Positions 1-8,671 of a stretch of 17,138 nt of DNA are shown here, piece after piece (the first letter of the stretch is position 1; each line of letters begins with the position of its first letter). The DNA is from JBFJVZ01 sp041623895 (GTDB lineage Bacteria; Planctomycetota; Planctomycetia; Pirellulales; Pirellulaceae). The notes below the pieces were generated by a model that was not told where the DNA came from, ran no database searches, and saw only the letters and a list, made by a program, of their open reading frames with translations. Location: contig JBFJVZ010000126.1 of NCBI GenBank assembly GCA_041623895.1, positions 1-17,138 on the forward strand, read 5' to 3'. A program made the position numbers and the translations under genes.

Positions 1-962
1 TCCTCTTCGGCGGCCGCGTCTAACGGAACCTCCAAGGCAGGCGGTGCGTCGAGTTCTGCCGGTTGCTGGACACCCAGATCCAGATGCGGAATGAGCATTT
101 TCAGATCATCAGGCAGCTCTTCCAACGTCGGTTTGCCATCAGATTCCGCTTCTTCGCCTTGCGGTGCCAGTGGATCGAGAGGTGATTGCGGTAGCAAGTC
201 TGAAGGAATCGATGCTGATTCGCCCGACGCGACTTGTGGTTTTGTCTCAACCTCGGTCACGTTTCCCTGACTGGGTTCGCTTGACTGAGCGTCCGTGACC
301 ACTGCGTCGATCGCGTCCAAAGCCGGCTCGGATTCCGTCTGCTCGGTGTCTGTGTCCGCAGCCGATGGTGAATGTGAATCCTCGGGTTCCTCGAGCTCGC
401 CGGAATTGGAATGGTTTTCGCTGCTAAGAATCGTGTCTTCCGGCGGCGGGCTATTACTCGCGGTCCCGCGTTGCCAGTTGCGGACAAACGAACCGAATAA
501 CAACGCTGCGGCAAGTAAACTTGCCAGTGATAGGGCGACGATCAGCCCAAGTTGCCGTGAGCGTTGTGTCCGCTCGCTTTGCCAATCGGGAGGCGGCGAA
601 GCGATTGCACCAGCGGACACGTCTGGCGGAATCGATTCCTCCGACGTGAATCCGCTTGGTGTTTGTGCTGGATCGGCGTCAATGTCTGGCCCAACGTCAA
701 TCGCATCTTCCGTGATTGCCTGGCTATCCACATTTGCCGTCCCCACAGCAACTTGTTGTCCCGCAACTGGTTGTCCCGCAACTGGTGGTCCCGCAACTGG
801 TGGTCCCGCAACTGGTGGTCCGGGGGGATTTGACTCGGCGGCGATCTGCACCATCGAATGGCACTTGGGGCAGCTGGCGATCGTACCGATCAAAGACGGA
901 TCGGACACCTTCAAGCGGCTACCGCAGGTTTGGCACTGAACGGCGAAAGGAATCGAGGACAA
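1..962 (-). CDS. MJ0042-type zinc-ribbon single-pass membrane protein, partial (C-terminus beyond the left edge)
   Basis: The minus-strand frame is open from a TTG at 960-962 to the window edge (320 codons seen). No ATG precedes the zinc ribbon, and an in-frame TGA lies upstream, so TTG giving MSSIPFAVQCQTCG is the best start; its Shine-Dalgarno sequence is poor. Residues about 9-37 read CQTCGSRLKV...CPKCHSMVQI, two CxxC pairs as in the MJ0042 finger (zinc_ribbon_4 type). Next come a PVAG(Q/P)-rich repeat (about residues 45-70), an acidic Pro/Ser linker, a basic stretch, one hydrophobic segment (IVALSLASLLAAALLFGSFV, about residues 141-160), then a long acidic Ser/Pro/Glu-rich tail continuing off the window. 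The ribbon is probably cytoplasmic and the tail periplasmic. This architecture is common in planctomycetes and myxobacteria; no function is known to me. The reading frame is certain, the start less so. Confidence 0.85.
   Translation of the reverse strand, partial: MSSIPFAVQCQTCGSRLKVSDPSLIGTIASCPKCHSMVQIAAESNPPGPPVAGPPVAGPPVAGQPVAGQQVAVGTANVDSQAITEDAIDVGPDIDADPAQTPSGFTSEESIPPDVSAGAIASPPPDWQSERTQRSRQLGLIVALSLASLLAAALLFGSFVRNWQRGTASNSPPPEDTILSSENHSNSGELEEPEDSHSPSAADTDTEQTESEPALDAIDAVVTDAQSSEPSQGNVTEVETKPQVASGESASIPSDLLPQSPLDPLAPQGEEAESDGKPTLEELPDDLKMLIPHLDLGVQQPAELDAPPALEVPLDAAAEE
756..827. repeat. 15-bp tandem repeat inside the zinc-ribbon gene
   Basis: Four 15-bp units (756-770, 771-785, 786-800, 801-815) of the form T(T/G)GTCCCGCAACTGG are followed by a degenerate fifth. 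On the minus strand they encode PVAGP/PVAGQ. The 15-bp period keeps the frame, as expected for a slippage-prone flexible linker between the zinc ribbon and the membrane segment. Confidence 0.9.
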
Positions 963-1238
963 ACTTTCTGTCTCGCGCTGGACGACTGGCTTGCTTGATC
1001 GCGTGGTCGCTGGTCAAAAACCGCCATGTTTGATCAGTAGACCATCCACAACTGCATGATGAGCGTTTTCGCGACAAAAACCAACCATTATTTTCAAATC
1101 CCAGCTTGGTGGCCCCTGATTCGTCGCGATTGCACATCCGCGCGGGCGAAATTACCAAGAAAAACGACGCGGCGGGGTGACCCAAGCTCTCAGCTAGCGA
1201 AGATCCTTGATGGCAAGCCAACGGCTTATTAACCGACT

Positions 1239-4200
1239 TTAGCCCCACAGACCGGAAACATCATCGGCGAGCAGGCCGAGAACGTCATCATCGCTGTCGT
1301 CATCATCGCTTCCAAACTCGACAGGGTGAATCACCGCGTTCGCGGTCGCTGGGATTGCTGCTTGATCACCCAGCAAACGAGACTCGTTCAAGTCGGCAAA
1401 TACCGCATCCGGTCCACCACTTGCATCCGCTTCGCTCGCTGCCGACCGCGAGTTGCCGACGACAACCAGTTCACGTTCTCGGCTTAGTTGTTCGCGACTC
1501 AGGCTATTGATCACCAACAGTGCGTCCAAACTGGTTGCCTTGCCGTCATTGCTGACATCATAAAACTTGCGTGCACTGCGGACATCTTCTGCTTCGGCCG
1601 TTTCACGCCCGAGATGGTTGATCACCAGCAGAGCATCGATCGGCGAGATTTCGCCGTCGTTGTTAACATCACCCGGCATGCTTGAATTGTGTAACGCTTC
1701 GCCCTCGGGTCCGGTTGCCGTGATATTAAGGACGTCGTAGCGAATTTGGTCGACAGGTACGGGATCGTCTTCGCGGAACAGCAAGGTATCTTGGAACGGT
1801 GATGCATCGGCGGGCCCACCCACGACGCGACCGCTGCCAGTACCGACCACATTAAAGAACAGCGTTGCCATTAAGTTCGGATTGGAAACACCGCCGGATT
1901 CGGCGGTCGATTGCACCAGCAGCGTCCCGAACTCGTCAATGATTCCGCTTTGGGCGGACGTGCCAACCGCAGCATCTTCGTTAAAGTCCGATGCGAACAC
2001 GACATCAAAGTTAAAGTCATCACCGGTGATCGTGTTAGCCGGTGCCAGGATGCCCGAGTCGTACAGAATATCGGCGAAGGCTGCGAACACGAACGTTTGA
2101 TCAATCGGCGCGCGTAAGTCTTCGACAATGACTTGAATACCTACTCGGTCGCCGACGCTGACGACGCCGCTTGTGTTGGACGATCCGTCAGCGTTCACCA
2201 AACCAAAATTGATCGCGACCAGATCATCCGCAGTGGCGTTGCCAAGCGCGATCGTGACTTCCGCAGTGCTGATGACACCATCGCTGGAACGTATGAAGTA
2301 AGTCAAACGGTCAAAACCGTTAGCGTTCAGATTCCCGACGTACTCAATGAAATCATCGTTCGGGTCAAGCGGAGTGCCATTCTGATTGACGTTCGCATTG
2401 CCAAGTCCGGGTGCCGTCCCAATGCCAAATTCGGCGATCGTTCCGGTGGCTCCGAAGTTATCATTCGCCAGGACGTCCAACCGCGCGGGCGTGGCCGAAT
2501 TATTGAGAATCAAATTGCCATCAGAGTCAAAACCATCCGGGAATGAATCGTCAATCGCGGCAGCAACCACGGTTGTCGATGGCAGAATTGTCAACTCTGT
2601 CTTGCCCAAACGCAGCTGCCGGTCCTCCAGCGCCTGATCGTCACCGAGAACGGCGGTTTCACTGACCACGTTGTCAGCCGGGTCGGCTTGGAAGATCGCA
2701 ACTCCAGGCGAAGTTGCCTGCATCGTTACAGTCAATAACTCAACCGGGTCGGAGTGCTCGACCTGGTTTTGAATCGGTTGGGTTCCACCAATCTCATCCA
2801 ACAATCCGGGAGTCTGTGAACTGCCCTGCTGGAAAGTCCCCCCGCCGGTGAACAGCGGACCAAAGGAAATGTCGAAGGGGAAACCCGGGTTGTTGTCTGT
2901 GTCGCGCGTGGAAACTAAGGCATCGGTGTACAGCAGATCCAGGAACGCGGATGCCACACCCTCCAGCGCCCCGAAGGTCGCAGTGCGCAGGTCATCCACA
3001 AAGACGCGGACGTTGAATACGTCACCGACTTGAACATTGCTGACGGGACGATCGTTGACAACATCAAAAATGCCAATCGAAAAATCGACCACGTCGTCCA
3101 GTCGCGAGCCGGGCAACAAGTTAATCGTCACTTCGGCCGAACTGACCGAGCCAACGCCATCCTGAATACTGTAGATGAATTGTTCGGTGCCGTTGAATCC
3201 CGGCAGAGGTGTGTAGCGGATCGACTGCCCGCCGCCTTCGATGGTGACGGTGCCGCCGTTGTTACCCGAAGTAACACTGGTCACGGATATCCCGCCGGAG
3301 ATACTGGGCACGTCATTGTTCAAAACGTTCAGCGGGAAGTTAACCGAACCCTCGGGAATGGTGAACGTATCGTCCAGCGCGATCGGAACGGCGGATTGGA
3401 AGTTGACGTTGACGACCACCGTTGCCGACGCCACTCGGCCAATTTCATCTCGAACGGTGTATCCAAAAACGTCACGTCCAACGAAACCGGTCCGCGGTGT
3501 GTAAAAGACCGATCTTCCATCGGTGGCTATCCGCACTTCGCCGGACGTGCCGCCAACGGAGAGTCCGGTGACCGTGAGTTGATTGTTGGGCGTCTCAAAG
3601 TCGTTGGCCAAGACAGCTAATTGATTGGCTTGCGTGTTCCGTGAGACGGAAAACACGTCGTCATTGGCAATGTCTGCACCGCCTCGGACATCCAAAATGG
3701 TGAAGCTGTGATCTTCGACTTCACCGGTGTCGGCGTCGCCGCCCACTCCCAGCCCCGGTGTGTTGCTATATCGCAGTCTGACGTAAGTCGTGCCGGTGGC
3801 CGCCGTCGCCGGAATACTTACAGGCAACCGGTAAGTGCCAGTCGTAAGCTCCGTGTCGACACAGAATTGCTCGCCGGCATCTTCAAAGTCCCCGTCAAGG
3901 TTCAGGTCGATCCAGGCTTGCAGAAATGCCGGTGAACCGGTTGTGTTCGTGAGCGTGACTTCAAACTCCGCGCTGTCGCCCGGTGCCAACGGGTCCAATA
4001 AGCGAAGACCGTCTTCATCATCCACTCTTGATCCGTCGATGTTGACGCGACCGTTGATATTATCGCCAAGTGCGTCAGCGCTCGGCTGTCCGTCCAGATC
4101 CCGATCGACCACCGCACCAATCGTCAAGCCGCTGGTAATCCCGTGGCTCGGTCCTCCGGACAGTCTCGTGGTCCGGTACGAGTCCGGAGCGTCGCCATAG

Positions 4201-6296
4201 TCGCGCGAGGGCAGATTGCCAAAGTCAAAGTTGTCATTCAGAGTGATGCCGTCAAAGACAACTGTGTGCTCGCCCGTAGCGGGGAAGGTCTGAACAAACC
4301 CCGGCTTCTGAACTTCTCGAATGGTGTAGACACCCGCGCCCGGGAAATCAATCGAGTAAGTTCCGTCGGCTGCCGTGACCGCCGAGGGTTCGCCCAAGTC
4401 AGGCCGGTCGTCACCATCAAGGTCTAAATAGATGTAAAACCCGCCCAAGCCCGGCTCGCCCGAATCTCGCATGCCGTTGTTATTATTGTCGCTGAACTTG
4501 ATACCCGTGATGTCGTCAAAGAATTCATTAAATCCAAAGTCAATCCCTTCAACAGCTGCACCCACGGCTACGGTCGTCGGCACGATCGATTGTGAGGTCT
4601 CATTGAACTGTGGTGGCGGAACGGCGATCACGTCATAACTTCCCGGCGGGACCGTCAAGATGTAGCTGCCGCCGACACCGGTCACAGCCGATGGATCCGT
4701 GGGATCTTGAATTCCGTTGCCATTGACGTCTGCAAACACGGTCACACCGGCCAAACCAACGTCTCCGGTGAACTGCCCATCGCCGTTGGCATCATTAAAG
4801 ACGGTACCCCTGACTGTGGTACCGACGGTTCCGGTGGACAGAGCGAATGAAAGTGCAGCGGGAACCCGTTCGACACCAAAGAACAAAGCCTCAGCTGGGC
4901 TGAATCGGTCATCATTGAATGACGGCACGATGTCGTCCGCCGAGCCAAAGATACCGTCCGGGCCAATTCCCTGGCTGTAATCAACAAGACTGGCGCTGCC
5001 CTCATCCATCAAACTTTCGACCGTGTTGCTGCCGTCGGTGTGCCAGATACCGAATGAGTGCCCGACTTCATGCGTGATCGTCGCCGCCAGCTGCTGCGAA
5101 ACCGACTCGGCAAAGTTTGAAGTGGGCGAAATCGGATAGGCTGCAACCGCCTGAGCATGTACTTCCAAAGTGGCGAGAACTTTTTCGCCGGGCCGGAAGT
5201 TTCCGACGTCGATTGACTGGGCAATTCCAAACAGACCGGGCTGGTTCTGACCCACTTCGCTACCGATGATCACGCGTGTCACCAGCGGGTGATTGCCCGG
5301 ATCGACGTGGTCGCGGCTATTCAGGACGGTGACGCCAAATTCCCCGGGAATGCCCGTGGTCAAAAAGTCGCCGTTGGCACCGTTAACGGCCAGCGTTTGC
5401 ATTTGCTCGATGACTTCTGCCACCGTTGCATTGATCACCGCGTCTTCAGCGCCGGGAGGGGCCGGGAGCGTAAAGCCCAATACGTCCAAACTGTCTTGCA
5501 GCCCGATCACCCGGACTTGCCCCAGCGGCAGACCGGAGTTGGGAAAGTCCGATGTCGGATAAGTGCCGCCGTCGAAATCCAGGAAAATGATCTGTTGCGC
5601 ACCGACCGGGGTCTGTTCCAGAATCGGGCGATAGACGCGCAAGCCCAATGTGTAATTGATCGTTGACGTCGAGGGGGCCAAGTTGACGTAATACCGCCCA
5701 TCCTCGGGAACGACTTGTGCGCCCACGGCGTTGCCGACGGTCATCAAGGGCGATCCAGGCGGATAGCTGCCCGTACCAGTGACCGTGTCGAAAGCCGTGT
5801 TCAAGTCCGTGCCCCACCAGATGCGGCCGTCATCGTAAAACACCGTCAAGTTTGCGCCGGCACCAATGACAGAGACGTCCAGTATGTCGCCGGCTCGCAG
5901 ATCGAACGCAAAGGTGTCAACGTCCGTGGCTAAGCTTCCGGAGTTCGGATCGAACGTGACTTCCATGGTCCCGTTGATGTCGATCGTGTCGTCCTGATCC
6001 GGCAGCGTTCCCAAATTTATGAAGGTGGCGCTAGCGATTGAATCGTTCACGCCGCTTTGTCCAGCGGTTTCCCCTTCCGTGCCGGCGACCGCCTGCACGG
6101 CCCCGATGTTACGGGGAAGCTGTGGCAAGAACAGATCCGGATCGACTTGCGGCAGTGGAAATACGCTCGCAGCTAACAATTGCCGGTGCTCTAAACCTTC
6201 CATGATCAACCGACGTTTCTGACGACTCAGCTTCTTCTTGAATTTTCCAAGATTCTTGCTGCGACGGATTGATTCCGATTCAGTTCGTTTGATCAT
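1239..6296 (-). CDS. Giant modular secreted metallopeptidase with SdrD-like, GEVED-like, cadherin-like, cohesin-like and dockerin modules
   Basis: 1685 residues. The N-terminus is very basic, then LEHRQLLA (35-42), a planctomycete LEPR-XLL-type export signature; no classical hydrophobic signal peptide is visible. Domains in order: a PPC-like beta domain (about 80-230); a zinc peptidase with HEVGHSFGIWH (409-419; HExxHxxGxxH) and a possible Met-turn in SLMDEG (about 428); two SdrD_B-like repeats (about 490-590 and 595-690); a GEVED-like module (about 699-860, from DYGDAPDS to GEVEDHSF); two cadherin-like/Big_9 repeats (about 875-963 and 969-1060); a cohesin-like module (about 1070-1240); a third cadherin-like repeat (about 1260-1350); a second cohesin-like module (about 1356-1530); a type I dockerin with two Ca-binding repeats, DVNNDGEISPIDALLVINHL and DVSNDGKATSLDALLVINSL (about 1542-1606); and an acidic tail. 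ATG start. It is probably surface-exposed, either a protease or an adhesive scaffold. The peptidase and dockerin calls are firm; the cohesin-like calls are moderate. Confidence 0.93.
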   Translation of the reverse strand: MIKRTESESIRRSKNLGKFKKKLSRQKRRLIMEGLEHRQLLAASVFPLPQVDPDLFLPQLPRNIGAVQAVAGTEGETAGQSGVNDSIASATFINLGTLPDQDDTIDINGTMEVTFDPNSGSLATDVDTFAFDLRAGDILDVSVIGAGANLTVFYDDGRIWWGTDLNTAFDTVTGTGSYPPGSPLMTVGNAVGAQVVPEDGRYYVNLAPSTSTINYTLGLRVYRPILEQTPVGAQQIIFLDFDGGTYPTSDFPNSGLPLGQVRVIGLQDSLDVLGFTLPAPPGAEDAVINATVAEVIEQMQTLAVNGANGDFLTTGIPGEFGVTVLNSRDHVDPGNHPLVTRVIIGSEVGQNQPGLFGIAQSIDVGNFRPGEKVLATLEVHAQAVAAYPISPTSNFAESVSQQLAATITHEVGHSFGIWHTDGSNTVESLMDEGSASLVDYSQGIGPDGIFGSADDIVPSFNDDRFSPAEALFFGVERVPAALSFALSTGTVGTTVRGTVFNDANGDGQFTGDVGLAGVTVFADVNGNGIQDPTDPSAVTGVGGSYILTVPPGSYDVIAVPPPQFNETSQSIVPTTVAVGAAVEGIDFGFNEFFDDITGIKFSDNNNNGMRDSGEPGLGGFYIYLDLDGDDRPDLGEPSAVTAADGTYSIDFPGAGVYTIREVQKPGFVQTFPATGEHTVVFDGITLNDNFDFGNLPSRDYGDAPDSYRTTRLSGGPSHGITSGLTIGAVVDRDLDGQPSADALGDNINGRVNIDGSRVDDEDGLRLLDPLAPGDSAEFEVTLTNTTGSPAFLQAWIDLNLDGDFEDAGEQFCVDTELTTGTYRLPVSIPATAATGTTYVRLRYSNTPGLGVGGDADTGEVEDHSFTILDVRGGADIANDDVFSVSRNTQANQLAVLANDFETPNNQLTVTGLSVGGTSGEVRIATDGRSVFYTPRTGFVGRDVFGYTVRDEIGRVASATVVVNVNFQSAVPIALDDTFTIPEGSVNFPLNVLNNDVPSISGGISVTSVTSGNNGGTVTIEGGGQSIRYTPLPGFNGTEQFIYSIQDGVGSVSSAEVTINLLPGSRLDDVVDFSIGIFDVVNDRPVSNVQVGDVFNVRVFVDDLRTATFGALEGVASAFLDLLYTDALVSTRDTDNNPGFPFDISFGPLFTGGGTFQQGSSQTPGLLDEIGGTQPIQNQVEHSDPVELLTVTMQATSPGVAIFQADPADNVVSETAVLGDDQALEDRQLRLGKTELTILPSTTVVAAAIDDSFPDGFDSDGNLILNNSATPARLDVLANDNFGATGTIAEFGIGTAPGLGNANVNQNGTPLDPNDDFIEYVGNLNANGFDRLTYFIRSSDGVISTAEVTIALGNATADDLVAINFGLVNADGSSNTSGVVSVGDRVGIQVIVEDLRAPIDQTFVFAAFADILYDSGILAPANTITGDDFNFDVVFASDFNEDAAVGTSAQSGIIDEFGTLLVQSTAESGGVSNPNLMATLFFNVVGTGSGRVVGGPADASPFQDTLLFREDDPVPVDQIRYDVLNITATGPEGEALHNSSMPGDVNNDGEISPIDALLVINHLGRETAEAEDVRSARKFYDVSNDGKATSLDALLVINSLSREQLSRERELVVVGNSRSAASEADASGGPDAVFADLNESRLLGDQAAIPATANAVIHPVEFGSDDDDSDDDVLGLLADDVSGLWG

Positions 6297-6727
6297 CGAG
6301 GGTCTCTACCAAACGGGCGACTGTCGTAAGCACCACAGCCGTTCGGGTCGCTGACAGTGTGTTGTTCCATTTTGATTTTCGATGCCATCGTTACCAAGGC
6401 ATCACCATGTCGACTCAAGGCAGTTGTTGCCGGCTGCGGCAGAAACACTGCCACGCCATGGCGAATAAATCGGTGCCATGAGCCGATAACTAGGCCAGCC
6501 CATTCCGGAAATGTTGGGAAATAGGGAGGTTGAAGCGAATGGATAAGGTCTGCGTGCGATTCTAGTTCGCCCCCATGGGGTGTCAACGAATCGTAATTTC
6601 TCTGACGCGTTGAGCAACGCTTAGTTCCACGATCAGGCCGCAAAATCGGACTCACATCCACAATCCGACCCAACGTGAAGATGGGTCCAGCGGGGGGATC
6701 GCTTCGCCTCGCGATCGGTGAGCGCAA
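6297..6727. other. Intergenic region with promoter and long leader
   Basis: No convincing gene was found here. The region holds the predicted promoter at 6559-6586 and a leader of about 255 nt upstream of the giant surface-protein gene. No known riboswitch or other RNA family was recognised in the leader. Confidence 0.6.
6559..6586 (-). promoter_or_regulatory. Predicted sigma70-type promoter of the giant surface-protein gene
   Basis: On the minus strand, TTGACA (6581-6586) is separated by 16 nt from TAGAAT (6559-6564), matching 6/6 and 5/6 of the consensus. The spacer contains the perfect 10-bp palindrome CCCCATGGGG (6571-6580). Transcription would begin near 6552 and leave a leader of about 255 nt before the ATG at 6296. 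The site lies downstream of the terminator of the preceding gene, so the giant gene would be its own unit. This is a prediction from sequence only. Confidence 0.6.
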
Positions 6728-6760
6728 AGAAAAAGCCCCCAGCGATGCATGCTGCGGGCT
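6728..6760 (-). terminator. Rho-independent terminator after the BBP7-like gene
   Basis: Read on the minus strand, AGCCCGCAGC (6760-6751) pairs with GCTGGGGGCT (6743-6734) across a 7-nt loop with a single mismatch. A TTTTTCTTT tract follows. It begins 33 nt past the stop codon of the BBP7-like gene, which fits intrinsic termination of that transcript. Confidence 0.85.
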
Positions 6761-6793
6761 GTTACGTGGACAAATGTGATCTACTCACGAACC

Positions 6794-8359
6794 TCACCAC
6801 ATGAATTCGGCACCGACCGAGAAACCTTGCAGGACCAGGGAATCATACTGCACCTGAGTGTTGACGGGATTGTTGTCGACCAGGTCCGTAATCGTGGTCT
6901 GATCGACGCTTCCGAAGGCGATGTCGTCGATCACGATTGCGTAGTAGGCGGAGCGAAGCGTCCAAGAGTGTGTCATCCGGTAAACGAGCTTTGCCTCGAA
7001 GTCTCCCATTACCGTCCCGTCCTGGTCACTGTCAGAGAATCCAGTCGTATTGATCGAGTTTCCGTTCAACACGAGGCGACGATCCAGGTCATTTTGCACC
7101 CAAGCTCCCTTGGCTCCCCAACCCACATTGATGCCGGGGCTGACGTTCCACCAGAAGTCGCAACCGATCTGTCCGCCAAACAAGTTGTTCTTGACCAGGT
7201 CGTTGGATGAAAAGAAACGTGGCTGGTTTGCTTGGCCCGTGTTGTTATCTTGGCCGCGTGTGGCGTAAATCAAACCATCGTCGTATCTGAGGTATCTGAG
7301 GCCAACCAGCCAGGACCCTTGGAATCGGCAGCAAGGCCAAACCGTCCGACGCCGATAGTTCAGTTCGCCACTGTGAAGTTTGCTGGTGATATCGATACGC
7401 TGCACCAGCGAGTTATCGACGTCATCCAGAGCACTACTGGGCGCTGTGCCGAAATCGGTCAGGAACGAGAACAATTGTGCGTTCGGGTCGGTTGCCTGAG
7501 CGCCTCCACTCCAGTCGTGGCCACCCAAGTAGGTGAATTCCAGGTTGCTGCCCGGGCCAAAGATCATCGCTGCCGAGACCCGCACACCGGCCTCCAAATC
7601 AACCGTGGCATCACGAGTATTCAGCACGCGAGTTCCGCCGATGCCAAGCGAAGTGACATCGATATCACCACCGCCGGTCGAATGATCAAGCCAGACTGCT
7701 TCGACTGACATGTCATACCAGCGCATCGCACAGATGCCAGATTCTTTGTGAGGCAGCAGCACTCCCAGGCACGCGAACGGACTCACTCCGTTTCGGTGCA
7801 TTTGACACGCGCTGCATCCTGAACCTCGGCAAAAAATGCACCATCCCGTTGCCCCCGTTCGGCAATTGGGTCGTCGTGATCCAGACCGGAATTTCCGACT
7901 GCCGATGAACTGCCCACAGCCTTTGCCAGACAAAATACCACCGTCAGCGTCACCACAATCGCTATCTGCGGGACCGAAAATGCCGCCGCCGGCGCACTCC
8001 TGTCCGCTGAGACCACAGCCACCGCCGCCACTGGAACAAGCTGAATCACATCCGCCGTCACATCCGCCATCGCACGAGCCGGCATCGCAAGCCGAGCCCT
8101 GAAGCCACCCGACCGGCATGATGCCGTGTGGATAACCTTGGGCATAGAATTGCGGAGGCATCATCTGTTCCGGAGGCACGATCCCGGCAGGCGGTAAGAA
8201 TCCGCCGGCCGCATAATCTGCCTGGATTACACCGCCCATCTGGGCGCGGGCCTCCGGCAAGCCAACCGTTACTGCCGAGGCAATTGCCACCGCAGCCATG
8301 ATGAACCGACCAATGTCGATGGATTTTAACTTGGACGGTAGTTGAGTCATTCGTTGCAT
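6794..8359 (-). CDS. BBP7-family outer-membrane beta-barrel protein with cysteine-rich N-terminal insert
   Basis: 521 residues. The signal peptide has a hydrophobic core (about 19-34) and a likely cleavage site after EARA (about 39). Residues 41-90 are Pro/Gly/Met-rich. Residues 91-210 hold 16 cysteines, including CDGGCDGGCDSAC and a CIFCRGSGCSAC cluster (174-185). From about 215 the pattern matches the planctomycete BBP7 family: a Trp/Tyr-rich opening (RWYDMSVEAVWLDHSTGG), YLGGHDW, LNYRRR, and GLRYLRYDDG. The C-terminal half shows alternating beta strands and ends in FMW, as barrel proteins commonly end in an aromatic residue. The ATG at 8357-8359 is preferred over the internal Met4 because GGAG lies 9 nt upstream. 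A terminator follows the gene. Function is unknown beyond the outer-membrane location. Confidence 0.92.
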   Translation of the reverse strand: MQRMTQLPSKLKSIDIGRFIMAAVAIASAVTVGLPEARAQMGGVIQADYAAGGFLPPAGIVPPEQMMPPQFYAQGYPHGIMPVGWLQGSACDAGSCDGGCDGGCDSACSSGGGGCGLSGQECAGGGIFGPADSDCGDADGGILSGKGCGQFIGSRKFRSGSRRPNCRTGATGWCIFCRGSGCSACQMHRNGVSPFACLGVLLPHKESGICAMRWYDMSVEAVWLDHSTGGGDIDVTSLGIGGTRVLNTRDATVDLEAGVRVSAAMIFGPGSNLEFTYLGGHDWSGGAQATDPNAQLFSFLTDFGTAPSSALDDVDNSLVQRIDITSKLHSGELNYRRRTVWPCCRFQGSWLVGLRYLRYDDGLIYATRGQDNNTGQANQPRFFSSNDLVKNNLFGGQIGCDFWWNVSPGINVGWGAKGAWVQNDLDRRLVLNGNSINTTGFSDSDQDGTVMGDFEAKLVYRMTHSWTLRSAYYAIVIDDIAFGSVDQTTITDLVDNNPVNTQVQYDSLVLQGFSVGAEFMW

Positions 8360-8367
8360 TGCAAACG

Positions 8368-8372
8368 TCTCC
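8368..8372 (-). promoter_or_regulatory. Ribosome binding site of the BBP7-like gene
   Basis: GGAGA on the minus strand lies 8-9 nt before the ATG at 8359. It favours that start over the in-frame ATG at 8348-8350, which has no Shine-Dalgarno sequence. Confidence 0.6.
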
Positions 8373-8671
8373 GCGGCGCTCGCCGCCTCACTGTGGGCCT
8401 AGGGTTCCCAATGGGGCGTCGAACTTTGCTGCGGACTTGCCGCGTTTTGCAAAGCCTTCCCCCCGGTTGGCTGCTGAAGCTGCCCATCCAAACGACGCAA
8501 GATTCATACGATCAGCGCGTCTGGAAGAACCGCTTCAGGCGGAGTTATCGGCACAATCGGACTCAGGTATTTGGTTATTCCGGTCGATCCGCCAAGGAAA
8601 ACTTTGAGGGTTCGAGGAAAAGCGACCTCGCTAATTCGATAGACTATTCCCCATGGGCTCCCCGCGAAGGA

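Noticed and set aside
756..827. Possible CRISPR-like repeat array
   Set aside because: The 15-bp units are directly adjacent with no spacers and encode an in-frame PVAG repeat, so this is a coding tandem repeat.
295..939. Open frame of 214 codons on the plus strand
   Set aside because: It is antisense to the zinc-ribbon gene. Its product has no recognisable domain, while the minus-strand frame gives CxxC pairs and a membrane segment.
919..1248. Minus-strand frame of 109 codons in the gap after the giant gene
   Set aside because: It overlaps the zinc-ribbon start in another frame and its composition is not protein-like; it also overlaps the end of the giant gene.
6293..6727. Minus-strand frame of 144 codons upstream of the giant gene
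   Set aside because: It covers the strong promoter and leader, overlaps the giant gene's start, and has no domain or plausible ribosome site.
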